Shown one piece after another: positions 34,408-42,671 of a stretch of 64,000 bases of DNA. Source of the stretch: Kitasatospora phosalacinea (GTDB taxonomy: Bacteria > Actinomycetota > Actinomycetes > Streptomycetales > Streptomycetaceae); the NCBI RefSeq assembly GCF_030268885.1, contig NZ_BSSA01000023.1, forward strand, positions 62,001-126,000. The letters are read 5' to 3'. The notes below the pieces were generated by a model. That model saw nothing but the letters and a program-made list of their open reading frames with translations, made no database searches and was not told the origin of the DNA. The translations under genes were made by a program, and so were the position numbers. Within the stretch, counting starts at the first letter, position 1, and every line of letters begins with the position of its first letter.

Positions 34408-35263
34408 TGTCGACCTCCTCCTGCACGGTGTTGAGCGAACCGGAGCGGAAGCCCAGCGGGTCGACCTCGACGGAGGCGAACCCCGCGCCGCGGACGGCCG
34501 CCAGGACTTCGGGGCGGGCCGCCACGGCCGGTGCCGCCGCCCGGTCGACCTGGATCAGGGCGCGCTCCCCGAGGTCGCGCACCCGCAGGTCGTAGCTGGC
34601 GATCCCGGCCCGGGCCAGGCTCTCCCGCAGCGCCTGCTCGGCGGCGTCGACCCGGTCCAGTCGCTGCCGGGTGATGGTCAGGCCGTAGGCGATCCGGCTG
34701 GACAGGCAGGGCGAGGCGGGCTTGTCCCAGGTGGGCAGGCCCCAGCGCCGGGAGGCCGCGCGGACCTGCGCCTTGGTGAGGCCCGCGGCGGCCAGCGGGG
34801 TGACGACGCCGTGCCCGGCGGCCGCCCGGATGCCCGGGCGGAAGCGGTCGGCGAGGTCGTCCGCGTTGGTGCCGGTGGCGACGTGCGCCAGGCCGTGCCC
34901 GGCCGCCAGCTCCACCAGCCGTCCGGCCAGTTCGTCCTTGCAGAACCAGCAGCGGGAGCGGGAGTTCTCCCGGTACCCGTCGGACTCCAGCTCGTGCGTC
35001 CGGACGAAGACGTGCCGGGCGCCCAGCTGCCGGGCGGTCCGCGCGGCGGCGCCGCGTTCGCGGTGCGAGAGGGAGGCGGAGTCGCCGGTGGCGGCGAGCA
35101 CCCGGTCGGAGCCGAGCGCGCGGACCGCGGCCGCGGTCAGCAGCGCGGAGTCGGCGCCGCCGGAGAACGCCACCACGACGGAGCCGAGGGAGGTCAACTC
35201 CCGCTCCAGCAGGGCGAGTCGCTCGTCGAGCAGCCGGTCCGCCACGGGCGGGGCGGTGGTCAT
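34397..35263 (-). CDS. larE: LarE: ATP-dependent sulfur transferase, three-cysteine form
   Basis: 288 aa, PP-loop ATPase (SGGADS near residue 34). The conserved loop KPASPCLSSRIAYG supplies Cys186, the position of the sacrificial cysteine in L. plantarum LarE. In addition RCWFCKDEL gives Cys105 and Cys108, so three cysteines are available. LarE forms with three cysteines are thought to bind a [4Fe-4S] cluster and act catalytically instead of sacrificing the side chain. It overlaps the isochorismate synthase stop (ATGA at 35260-35263) and larB. Confidence 0.92.
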   Translation of the reverse strand: MTTAPPVADRLLDERLALLERELTSLGSVVVAFSGGADSALLTAAAVRALGSDRVLAATGDSASLSHRERGAAARTARQLGARHVFVRTHELESDGYRENSRSRCWFCKDELAGRLVELAAGHGLAHVATGTNADDLADRFRPGIRAAAGHGVVTPLAAAGLTKAQVRAASRRWGLPTWDKPASPCLSSRIAYGLTITRQRLDRVDAAEQALRESLARAGIASYDLRVRDLGERALIQVDRAAAPAVAARPEVLAAVRGAGFASVEVDPLGFRSGSLNTVQEEVDSGP

Positions 35264-36720
35264 TCGACCTCCAGGGCGGACATCATGGCGCGCAGCTTCG
35301 CCCGGGTCTCGACGTACTCGGTCTCCGGGTCGGAGTCGGCCACCAGGCCGCAGCCCGCGTACAGCACGGCGGTGTTGCCGCGGAGCAGGGCGGAGCGGAT
35401 CGCCACGGCGAACTCCCCCTGGCCCCCGGCGTCGCTCCAGCCGACCACGCCCGCGTACCAGCCGCGGTCGAAGCCCTCGTGCTCGGCGAGCCAGTGCAGC
35501 GCCCGCTCGCGCGGGTGGCCGCCGAGCGCGGGGGTCGGGTGCAGCCGTTCGACGAAGTCGAGGATCCCGGCCGGGTCGGTGTGCGAGAGCCGGCCGCTGA
35601 CGTCGGTGGACAGGTGCTGGACGGTGCCGAGCTTGAGCACCCGGGTGGGCTGGGCGGCCGCCACCTCGACCCCGGCGCCGTGCAGCGAGTCGCGGAGCAT
35701 CCGGACCACCACGTCGTGCTCGTGGCGGAGCTTGTGGCTGCCGGTCAGCTCGCGCTCGAACTCGGCGTCCTGCGCGGGCGTGGCGCCGCGCGGGGTGGTG
35801 CCGGCCAGGCCGAGGGCGTGCACGGTGCGGCCCTCGACCCGGGCCAGGTACTCGGGGGTGGCGCCGAGGAAGGTCTGGCCGTCGTGGTCGACCGCGAAGA
35901 GCGTGGTGCCGGGGTTGGCCCGGCGCATCCGCTCGACCACGGCGGGGACGTCGAACGGCGCGTCCACGGTGACGTGCAGTTCGCGGGCCAGCACGACCTT
36001 GGCGAAGTCGCCGGCGGAGATCCGGTCGGTCGCCCGGCGGACCAGGCCCTTCCACTCCTCGGCGCCGGGCAGTTCGGTGCTGCTGCGCAGGTGCGCGGCG
36101 GGCCGGGGGGCCGGTGCGGCGGGGACGGCCCCGAGGTCGCGGGGGTGCACGAGGTCGGCGAGGCGGGCGAGCGCGTCGGCGGTCCGCCCGGCGTCGCCGT
36201 CGCGGCCCAGGACCGCGTTCAGCCGCAGTTCGCCGGTGCCGTCGGCGGCGGTGCGCAGCTGCAGCGCCGGTACCCAGAACAGGGCGTCGGGCAGCGGGCC
36301 GGGCGCGGCGGGGGCCCCGGCGGCGAACGCGAAGCCGCCGAGGGCCAGCGGCCCGCCGCCGGGCAGGCCGCCCGCCACCGCGTGCCGGGAGAGCGCGGCC
36401 CAGCCGCGGCGGACGGCCGCGACCCGGTCGGCGCCGGTGCCGGGCAGGTCGTGGGCGCTGCCGAGGGCGACGACGGTGCCGCCGCCCCAGGCCGACCGCC
36501 AGAGCAGGGAGCGGGTCGCGGTGCCGCGGCCGCGGGCCCAGAGCGCGGCGGGGTCGTCGACCTCCACCGGCACCGCCCAGGTCGCGAGGACCGGGGTGTC
36601 CGTGGTCGCCGCCCGGCGGACCGCGTAGCGGCAGGTGTCGAGCAGGCTGCGCAGGTCGTCCTCGTCGAGGAGGGCGTCGGGCCGTTCGGCGAGCGCCGTG
36701 CTGGTGTGGCCGACCGTCAT
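35260..36720 (-). CDS. isochorismate synthase (MenF/EntC/DhbC type)
   Basis: 486 aa chorismate-binding enzyme. Characteristic strings are FAKVVLARE, ATPEYLARVEG, VQHLSTDVSG, LHPTPALGGHPR and the C-terminal LYAGCGLVADSDPETEY, which place it with isochorismate synthases rather than anthranilate synthases. No isochorismatase, isochorismate-pyruvate lyase or menaquinone genes lie in the window, so the fate of isochorismate here is unknown. It follows the ligase gene by 2 bp and is coupled to larE, which ties cofactor and substrate supply together. Confidence 0.88.
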   Translation of the reverse strand: MTVGHTSTALAERPDALLDEDDLRSLLDTCRYAVRRAATTDTPVLATWAVPVEVDDPAALWARGRGTATRSLLWRSAWGGGTVVALGSAHDLPGTGADRVAAVRRGWAALSRHAVAGGLPGGGPLALGGFAFAAGAPAAPGPLPDALFWVPALQLRTAADGTGELRLNAVLGRDGDAGRTADALARLADLVHPRDLGAVPAAPAPRPAAHLRSSTELPGAEEWKGLVRRATDRISAGDFAKVVLARELHVTVDAPFDVPAVVERMRRANPGTTLFAVDHDGQTFLGATPEYLARVEGRTVHALGLAGTTPRGATPAQDAEFERELTGSHKLRHEHDVVVRMLRDSLHGAGVEVAAAQPTRVLKLGTVQHLSTDVSGRLSHTDPAGILDFVERLHPTPALGGHPRERALHWLAEHEGFDRGWYAGVVGWSDAGGQGEFAVAIRSALLRGNTAVLYAGCGLVADSDPETEYVETRAKLRAMMSALEVE

Positions 36721-36722
36721 GC

Positions 36723-37820
36723 TCAGTACACCCCTTCGACCACGGACTGCGCGCCGCCGGGGGCGGTGAGCGGGCGGACGTCGGCCAGGCCGTCCTGCGG
36801 GTAGCCGGCGGTGGGCGCGATCCGCAGCACGGAGTCGCGCTCCAGCGTCCAGGGCAGGAACAGGTCGCGGGAGACCAGGCTGATCCGGGCCTGACCGCGC
36901 TCGCCGTAGCCGACCTCGGTGCGGGTGTCCTCGGGGTCGACCACCCGGACCCGGCTGAACGGGTGGTACGGGACGAACACGCAGCGCTCGTCGTCCGGTT
37001 CGCCGGTGCGCGGCCGCTGCGGGGCGATGCCCATCATGGTGTTGCCGTAGAGGCCGACGACGACGGCGTCCGGGAAGATCTCCTCCTCGAAGGCGCGCAG
37101 CGTCTCGGGGCCGATGCTGGTGCCGGCCCAGACGATGCCGCGCACCTTCTGCTGGACCAGGGACAGCAGGTGCTCGTCGGCGGCGATCGCCTCCAGCACC
37201 GGCGGGGTCGCGAAGAGCACCGAGACCGGCTGGGTGGCCAGCACGTCGCGGGCCTGCGCGAGGATGTGCGCGACGTAGCGGGCGGCCTCCTCGGCGCGGC
37301 CGGCCTTGACGCTGCCCTTGACCCAGCGCGGGTCGAAGTCGATGTAGTGGCAGAAGGTGCTGCGCAGCTGGGCCAGCAGGCCGACGGAGCGGCCGACGAT
37401 GTGCGGCCCGGTGGGGCCGACGTGCAGCCAGTGGCCCTCGCCCTCGCCGGGGATCCCGTGCTCGGTGAGGACGTCGCTGACCCAGCGCACCCCGTTGCGG
37501 CGGGAGGTGGACTCGACGATGCGCTTGGGGCGGCCGGTGGTGCCGCCGCTGTCGAAGACCTGGAAGTCCCAGGCGTCCCGGCCGGTCCCGGCGGGGACGA
37601 GGGCGTCGACGGGGACGTCCCGCCACTCCTCGCTCACGTCGGGGAAGCGGTCGAGGTCGTCCCAGCCGTTGATGTCGGTCAGCGGGTCGAAGTCGAGTTC
37701 GGCGGCGCGCTTGAGCCAGAACGGGGAGCCGGTCTCGGGGGAGAAGTGCCAGCGCATCGCGGCGCGGAGGAACTCCTCGGCCGGGAGGGCGGGGTCGAAG
37801 GGCACGGTGGTGTCGGGCAT
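36723..37820 (-). CDS. acyl-adenylating ligase, short (PaaK/LuxE-like)
   Basis: 365 aa, shorter than most ANL enzymes. The P-loop FDSGGTTGRPKRIVES and the GLYGNTMMG acid-binding-like region are visible; there is a short C-terminal domain ending DGLADVRPLTAPGG. It resembles phenylacetate-CoA ligase or LuxE-type acyl-protein synthetases. The aldehyde-dehydrogenase-like gene in the divergent operon would be a natural partner, giving an activation-plus-reduction pair like LuxE/LuxC. The acid could be an aromatic acid derived from isochorismate. Directly upstream of the isochorismate synthase gene (2-bp gap). Confidence 0.7.
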   Translation of the reverse strand: MPDTTVPFDPALPAEEFLRAAMRWHFSPETGSPFWLKRAAELDFDPLTDINGWDDLDRFPDVSEEWRDVPVDALVPAGTGRDAWDFQVFDSGGTTGRPKRIVESTSRRNGVRWVSDVLTEHGIPGEGEGHWLHVGPTGPHIVGRSVGLLAQLRSTFCHYIDFDPRWVKGSVKAGRAEEAARYVAHILAQARDVLATQPVSVLFATPPVLEAIAADEHLLSLVQQKVRGIVWAGTSIGPETLRAFEEEIFPDAVVVGLYGNTMMGIAPQRPRTGEPDDERCVFVPYHPFSRVRVVDPEDTRTEVGYGERGQARISLVSRDLFLPWTLERDSVLRIAPTAGYPQDGLADVRPLTAPGGAQSVVEGVY

Positions 37821-37846
37821 CTGCTGTCTCCGGGCGGGTGGGGGTC

Positions 37847-38902
37847 TCAGACCGAGGCGAGGGACTGCGTGCGGCGGGTGGCGAGCGTGCGGCCGACCGC
37901 CTCCACCACCGGGGCGAGCCGGGCCGTCAGGGCGGCGAACTGCTCCCCGGTCAGCGCCTGGGGGCCGTCGCACAGGGCACCGGCGGCGTCGGTGTGGACG
38001 TCGATGATCAGGCCGTCGGCGCCGGCCGCGGCGGCGGCCAGCGACATCGGGCCGACCAGGTGCGGCTGCCCGGTGCTGTGGCTGGGGTCGACGATCACCG
38101 GCAGGTGGGTGCGCCGCTTGGCCTCGGCGACCGCGGCGAGGTCGAGGGTGAACCGGGTGCTGCGGTCGTAGCTGCGGATGCCGCGCTCGCACAGCACGAC
38201 GCCGCCGTTGCCGGTGTGCATCAGGTACTCGGCGGCGAGCAGCCACTCCTCGACGGTGGCGGACATGCCGCGCTTGAGCAGTACCGGCTTCCCGGACGCC
38301 CCGGCCTCCCGCAGGAGTTCGAAGTTCTGCATGTTCCGGGTGCCGACCTGGAGCATGTCGCTCTCCTCGGCGACCGACTCGACGTCCTTCGGCGTGACCA
38401 CCTCGGTGACCACCGGCAGGCCGGTGCGGCCGCGCTGCTCGGCCAGCAGGGTCAGGCCGGCCAGGCCCAGCCCCTGGAAGCTGTACGGCGAGGTGCGCGG
38501 CTTGAAGGCCCCGCCGCGCAGCATGACGGCGCCGCCCGCGACGACCGCGTCCGTGGCGGCCTGCATCTGGGCCCGGCTCTCCACCGCGCAGGGCCCGGCG
38601 ATCACCACGAACTCCGGGCCGCCGATCACGACGGCACCGCCCGCACCGACCGCCACCCGGGTGTCCTCCGGGGAGAACACCCGGCTGGTGAGGCGCTGCA
38701 CGCCCGGGACGACGACCACCCGCTCGACGGCCGGGGCGGATTCCAGCTCCGCTGCCACCGCCGCCGGGACGTCCTGCTCGGAAATGAGCGCGACCGCGCC
38801 CCGTACCGTGCCGGACACCACCGGGACACCGTGCCCCGCAAGGATTTCCAGCGCCGAATCAACCTGCTCGCGAGTGGCATGACGATGCAATACCACGATC
38901 AC
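37847..38902 (-). CDS. aroF: DAHP synthase, type I-beta (AroF/AroG-like) with regulatory N-domain
   Basis: 351 aa. The C-terminal barrel has AGPCAVES, LRGGAFKPRTSPYSFQGLG, RGMSATVEEWL and the metal/substrate DPSHSTG. The first 80 residues form a ferredoxin-like regulatory domain as in Thermotoga-type enzymes that bind Tyr or Phe. Streptomycetes normally use a type II enzyme for primary metabolism, so a type I copy at the head of an operon with isochorismate synthase marks dedicated precursor supply. First gene of the leftward operon from the divergent promoter. Confidence 0.9.
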   Translation of the reverse strand: MIVVLHRHATREQVDSALEILAGHGVPVVSGTVRGAVALISEQDVPAAVAAELESAPAVERVVVVPGVQRLTSRVFSPEDTRVAVGAGGAVVIGGPEFVVIAGPCAVESRAQMQAATDAVVAGGAVMLRGGAFKPRTSPYSFQGLGLAGLTLLAEQRGRTGLPVVTEVVTPKDVESVAEESDMLQVGTRNMQNFELLREAGASGKPVLLKRGMSATVEEWLLAAEYLMHTGNGGVVLCERGIRSYDRSTRFTLDLAAVAEAKRRTHLPVIVDPSHSTGQPHLVGPMSLAAAAAGADGLIIDVHTDAAGALCDGPQALTGEQFAALTARLAPVVEAVGRTLATRRTQSLASV

Positions 38903-39284
38903 GGGATTCCCCTTTCATGGGGCCATAGGGCGAGAATATCCACGGATTGCCGGCACGCTAACCGAACGCCATTCGGCGGTGCAAGCAAATAAAGAGATGC
39001 GGAGATGTCGGCAGATCTGCAGCCGAACCGGACCGCACAAAGACAGGCGATCGCAAAACCCGACAGCCGTACCGGAAACGGACATCCCGACCATCTCCAG
39101 GACCCGTCACTCCCGTTGTCTACCTTGGCAGTTGACTGGCAGTCAAGGTGCGTGTCCACTTCATGAAACGGCCCTGTCCAGTTCCTGTCGACCCCTCCGG
39201 AACCACCCGCCGGGGCCACTTTCGGCGTGATATGAAATTGTCGCCGGCAGGCCGCGAGGCCCCTCCCCCACGATGGAGAAAACC
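38903..39284. promoter_or_regulatory. divergent promoter region (382 bp, no gene)
   Basis: The stretch between the divergent DAHP-synthase and cyclase genes is visibly richer in A/T than the coding DNA around it (for example CAAATAAAGAG near 38985 and GATATGAAATTG near 39229). No supported gene lies in it. It must hold promoters for both region C operons. A SARP-like direct repeat overlapping a perfect inverted repeat is at 39126-39146. Confidence 0.75.
39126..39146. promoter_or_regulatory. SARP-like heptamer pair overlapping a 15-bp palindrome
   Basis: TGGCAGT occurs at 39126 and 39137, an exact 7-bp repeat with an 11-bp step. In the same bases TTGACT-GGC-AGTCAA (39132-39146) is a perfect 6-3-6 inverted repeat, and TTGACT resembles a -35 box. 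The core differs from the CTATC repeats at 24.9 kb, so a different regulator or a degenerate site is possible. Confidence 0.5.
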
Positions 39285-39956
39285 ATGCAGATGATCGATA
39301 TCAGCCAGGGCTGGCACGAGGGAATGCCCTCCTACGACGCGCCCTGGTACCCGAAATTCGGAATCCGCCGCGCGATGACTCCCCAGACCGACCCCGCGTC
39401 CGGCGGCCGCACCTTCTCCGACCTCCAGATATTTCCGCACAACGGCACCCACGTGGAATCCGGGTACCACTTCTTCGAGGACCGCGAGAAGATCGACGAG
39501 GTGCCCCTGGACACCTTCGTGGGCCGCACCTGCGTCGCCGACCTCTCGCACAAGCGCGACCTCGACCCGGTCACCGGGGAGGACCTGGAGACGGCACTGC
39601 GCGACGTGTGGCAGCCCGGCGACCGGCTGCTGATCCGCACCGACCACCCCAACCGCTACCTCGGCCGGGACGACTACTGGGACAAGCCCCCGTACACCAC
39701 CCTGTCCGCCGCGGACTGGGCCGTCGACAACGGGGCCCGGCTGGTCGGCATGGACTGCATCACCGAGCGCCCCGACGACCGCAGCGGCCAGGTGCACCGC
39801 CGCCTGCTGGGCGCCGGCATCCCGATCCTGGAGAACATCCAGAACCTCGACCAGGTCACCAACCGGGTCGTCCAGCTGATGGCGCTGCCGGTCAAGATCG
39901 CCGGTGTGGAGGCCGCCCCGGCCCGCGCGGTGGTCTTCGACGGCTGGCCGTTCTGA
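39285..39956 (+). CDS. cyclase / kynurenine-formamidase-like metal hydrolase
   Basis: 223 aa, PF04199-type cyclase family. The metal motif appears as HNGTHVESGYHFF (family HxGTHxDxxxHF, here with Glu for Asp). Start 39285 is preferred to the in-frame ATG at 39273 because GGAGAA sits directly before it. Members hydrolyse formyl-amides, lactams or cyclic amides. First gene of the rightward operon, so it may open or hydrolyse a ring or amide intermediate of the isochorismate-derived route; substrate unknown. Confidence 0.82.
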   Translation: MQMIDISQGWHEGMPSYDAPWYPKFGIRRAMTPQTDPASGGRTFSDLQIFPHNGTHVESGYHFFEDREKIDEVPLDTFVGRTCVADLSHKRDLDPVTGEDLETALRDVWQPGDRLLIRTDHPNRYLGRDDYWDKPPYTTLSAADWAVDNGARLVGMDCITERPDDRSGQVHRRLLGAGIPILENIQNLDQVTNRVVQLMALPVKIAGVEAAPARAVVFDGWPF

Positions 39957-39985
39957 CCGGCCGCCCGCACCGAGAGGGAGTCCGG

Positions 39986-41203
39986 ATGAGCTCCGACCCC
40001 ACGGCCGTCGCCCTCACCCGGTCCCCGGCACCGACGGCCGCCGCCGTCGACGGCGCCGTCGAACAGGCCCTGGCCCTGCTCGGCGACCCGCTGGACGACC
40101 TCGGCCGGGGCGACCGCGTCGTCATCAAGCCCAACATGTTCCAGCGCAAGCCCGGCTTCATCACCAGCCCCGACCTCCTGCTGGCGGTCGCCCGGCGGGC
40201 CGCGGCCCGCGGTGCGGAGGTCTTCGTCGCGGAACGCACCCACGTGCTCAAGGAGCTGCTGGACGGCAGCCCGCTGCACCGCTACGCCCGGGTGGTCAGC
40301 TTCGACGACCGCCCGCTGCGGATCGTCCAGGTCCCGGGGGCGACCTCGCTGCGGGTGCCGATCGCGGTGCCCGACATCGTGCAGGACTGCGACTTCTTCA
40401 TCGGCGCGCCCCAACTGCGGACCCACTCCAGCGTGGTGCTCACCAACGCGATGAAGAACCTGGTCGGCCTGCTGCCCGGGTTCACCACCCGCATCGTGCA
40501 CATGGCCGGGGTCGAGGAGAGCATCGTCGACCTCAACCTGCTGCGCCCGCAGCACCTGGTGGTCTGCGACGCGCTGACCGTGATCGAGGGCAACTACCCG
40601 ATGGCCGGCCACTCCCGCCCGGTCGGGCTGGTCGCCGCCTCCCGCAACGCCGTCGCGCTGGACACCGTCATGGCCACCGTCGCCGGCGTCGAACCGTGGG
40701 AGCTCGCCTACCTGCGCGACGCCGCCCGGCGCGGCCTCGGCCCCGCCGACCCCGGACTGATCGAGGTCCGCGGCGAGAGCGTCGCGGACGCCGCCTTCGA
40801 GATCGACCGCGCACCGGCCGTGCTCACCCCGCCCCGCGAGGGCATCCACCTGCACGCCGACACCGCCTGCCCGGACTGCCGCCGCTGGCTGGCCGCCGCC
40901 CTGAGCCTGCTGCACGACGAACTGCTCGCCCACCCCGGCGAACTCACCATCGTCTCCGGCCCGATGGAACGGCTGCCCGAACTGCGCGGCCAGGTCGTCC
41001 TGGTCGGCAACGCCATGTACGAGCACCGGGAGGCCGGCGTCTACCTGGAGGGGTGCCCGCCGCGGGCGATCCAGGTCGCGGGCCTGCGCCACGCGATGGG
41101 CCGGGAGGTCTCCGAGGCGGAGCGCACCCAGTTCCGCGTCCCGGGCCGCGACCCGGAGTCCACCGACGGCCTCTCCTGGCCGGCACCCGAGGAGTTGGTC
41201 TGA
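39986..41203 (+). CDS. DUF362 protein, candidate nickel-pincer-nucleotide enzyme
   Basis: 405 aa DUF362 protein of unknown function. Family strings are VVIKPNMFQRKPGFITSPDL near the N terminus and NAMKNLVGLLPGF in the middle. His147, Lys157 and His172 lie with steps of 10 and 15 residues. LarA, the nickel-pincer-nucleotide lactate racemase, has His174, Lys184 and His200 (steps 10 and 16), where Lys184 binds the cofactor and His200 the nickel. A C-terminal CPDC pair (near residue 293) could bind metal. GAGAGGG precedes the ATG. With larB, larE and larC in the divergent operon and no larA, this is the best candidate for the apoenzyme; that is inference. Confidence 0.7.
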   Translation: MSSDPTAVALTRSPAPTAAAVDGAVEQALALLGDPLDDLGRGDRVVIKPNMFQRKPGFITSPDLLLAVARRAAARGAEVFVAERTHVLKELLDGSPLHRYARVVSFDDRPLRIVQVPGATSLRVPIAVPDIVQDCDFFIGAPQLRTHSSVVLTNAMKNLVGLLPGFTTRIVHMAGVEESIVDLNLLRPQHLVVCDALTVIEGNYPMAGHSRPVGLVAASRNAVALDTVMATVAGVEPWELAYLRDAARRGLGPADPGLIEVRGESVADAAFEIDRAPAVLTPPREGIHLHADTACPDCRRWLAAALSLLHDELLAHPGELTIVSGPMERLPELRGQVVLVGNAMYEHREAGVYLEGCPPRAIQVAGLRHAMGREVSEAERTQFRVPGRDPESTDGLSWPAPEELV

Positions 41204-41204
41204 C

Positions 41205-42563
41205 ATGCCGCCGTCCGTACCCGTCCTGCGCGAGGGCGAGGAGCGCACCTCGCGGGACACCCGCCCGCTGCACGCCGTCGACGGGAGCCTGCTCGCCGAG
41301 GTCAACGAGGCCCCCGCCCTGGTGACCCGGCTCGCCGTGAAGGCGATGCGCCGCTCCGCCGCGATGCCGCGGGCCGCCCGGCTGGCCGTGCTCGCCGAGG
41401 CCGGACGCCGCTTCGCCGAGGACACCCTGGGCGGCGAGACGCCCGAGGAGTACGTCCGGCGCCAGGCGCTGGCCTCCGGCGTCCCGGCCGCGGTGGCCCG
41501 GCGCGCCCTGGCCCGGATGCCCGCGGACTGCGCCCGGCTCGGCGAGGTCGTCGAGCGCCAGCGCCCGGTCGGCACCGGCCGCACCGCCCGCTGGGCCCGC
41601 CGCGGCGACGTCCTCGGCGTGGTCGCGCCCAGCAACCACCCCGGCACCCACGGGGCCTGGCTGCAGGCGATCGCGCTCGGCTACCGGGTCGCCGTCCGCC
41701 CCGGCGCCCGCGACCCGTTCACCCCGCTGCGGCTGGCCCGGGCCCTGCTGGCCGCCGGTCTGGACTCGGGCTGGGTCAGCCTGCTGCCCGGCACCCACGC
41801 CGCGGCGGACGGCCTGGTCGACGCCGCCGACCTGGCCCTGGTCTACGGCAGCGAGGACACCGTGGCCCGGCTGCGCGGCAACGACCGGGTCCTGGTCCGC
41901 GGCCCGGGGCGCAGCAAGGTCCTGCTGGACCGCCCGTTCGACGACGCGGACCTGGACCACCTGGTCGCCGAGATCGCCGGGGACGGCGGCGTGCGCTGCA
42001 CCAACACCACCGCCGTCCTCACCTCCGGCGACCACCGCGCCCTGGCCGAGGCCCTCGCCGAACGGCTCTCCCGGCTCCCGGCCCTGCCGGTCACCGACGA
42101 GCGGGCCGTCCTGCCGGTGCGCCCGCACGCGGAGGCGGTCGCCCTGCGCGCCGCCCTCGACCGGGCCGCGGGCGGCGCGCCGGACCTGGTCGGCCGCCAC
42201 CACCCCGACGACCCGGTGCCCCTGGTGTCCGGCGGGGCCGCCGCGCTGCGCCCCGCCGTGACGTGCGTGGACCGCCCCGACCACCCCGCGCTGGGCACCG
42301 AACTGCCGTTCCCCTGCGTGTGGGTGGCGCCCTGGGAGCGGGCCCGGGGCCTGGGCCCGCTGGACGACTCGCTGGCCCTGACCCTGCTCACCGAGGACGA
42401 CTCCCTGGTCGAGCAGGCCCTGGACTCCCCCGGGATCCGCACCGTCCTGCACGGCCGGGTCGCCGAGTGGTGGCGCGACCCGCACCTGCCGCACGACGGC
42501 TACCTCGGCCAGTTCCTCCGGGAGGCCCGCGGCTTCGCCGCCCCGGAACTCCTGACGGCCTGA
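41205..42563 (+). CDS. aldehyde-dehydrogenase-superfamily reductase (LuxC/acyl reductase-like)
   Basis: 452 aa. The nucleotide-binding strand reads GVVAPSNHPGTHGAWLQAI, and the catalytic Cys is in GGVRCTNTTAVL with the upstream Glu-containing helix degenerate. The N-terminal part lacks the usual ALDH oligomerisation hairpin. It starts 1 bp after the DUF362 stop. Together with the adenylating ligase of the divergent operon it could reduce an activated acid to an aldehyde. Oxidation of an aldehyde cannot be excluded. Confidence 0.75.
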   Translation: MPPSVPVLREGEERTSRDTRPLHAVDGSLLAEVNEAPALVTRLAVKAMRRSAAMPRAARLAVLAEAGRRFAEDTLGGETPEEYVRRQALASGVPAAVARRALARMPADCARLGEVVERQRPVGTGRTARWARRGDVLGVVAPSNHPGTHGAWLQAIALGYRVAVRPGARDPFTPLRLARALLAAGLDSGWVSLLPGTHAAADGLVDAADLALVYGSEDTVARLRGNDRVLVRGPGRSKVLLDRPFDDADLDHLVAEIAGDGGVRCTNTTAVLTSGDHRALAEALAERLSRLPALPVTDERAVLPVRPHAEAVALRAALDRAAGGAPDLVGRHHPDDPVPLVSGGAAALRPAVTCVDRPDHPALGTELPFPCVWVAPWERARGLGPLDDSLALTLLTEDDSLVEQALDSPGIRTVLHGRVAEWWRDPHLPHDGYLGQFLREARGFAAPELLTA

Positions 42564-42671
42564 CCGCCCCGACCTCCCGGCGGCGCGGCCCGCCGCCGTG
42601 GCCCCCCGGCCCGCCGTGGCCCTCCCGAGCCCTCCGAACCGCCGAACCGCCGAACAGTAGAGGTGTCCGAC

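Noticed and set aside
35260..36720. Anthranilate or aminodeoxychorismate synthase
   Set aside because: No glutamine amidotransferase gene is nearby and the C-terminal strings match isochorismate synthases better.
37847..38902. Chorismate mutase domain fused to the DAHP synthase
   Set aside because: The first 80 residues are beta-alpha-beta in pattern (ferredoxin-like), not the all-helical chorismate-mutase fold.
39986..41203. Calling the DUF362 protein LarA or lactate racemase
   Set aside because: Overall sequence strings are DUF362 and not LarA; only the His-Lys-His spacing agrees, so a racemase name would go beyond the evidence.
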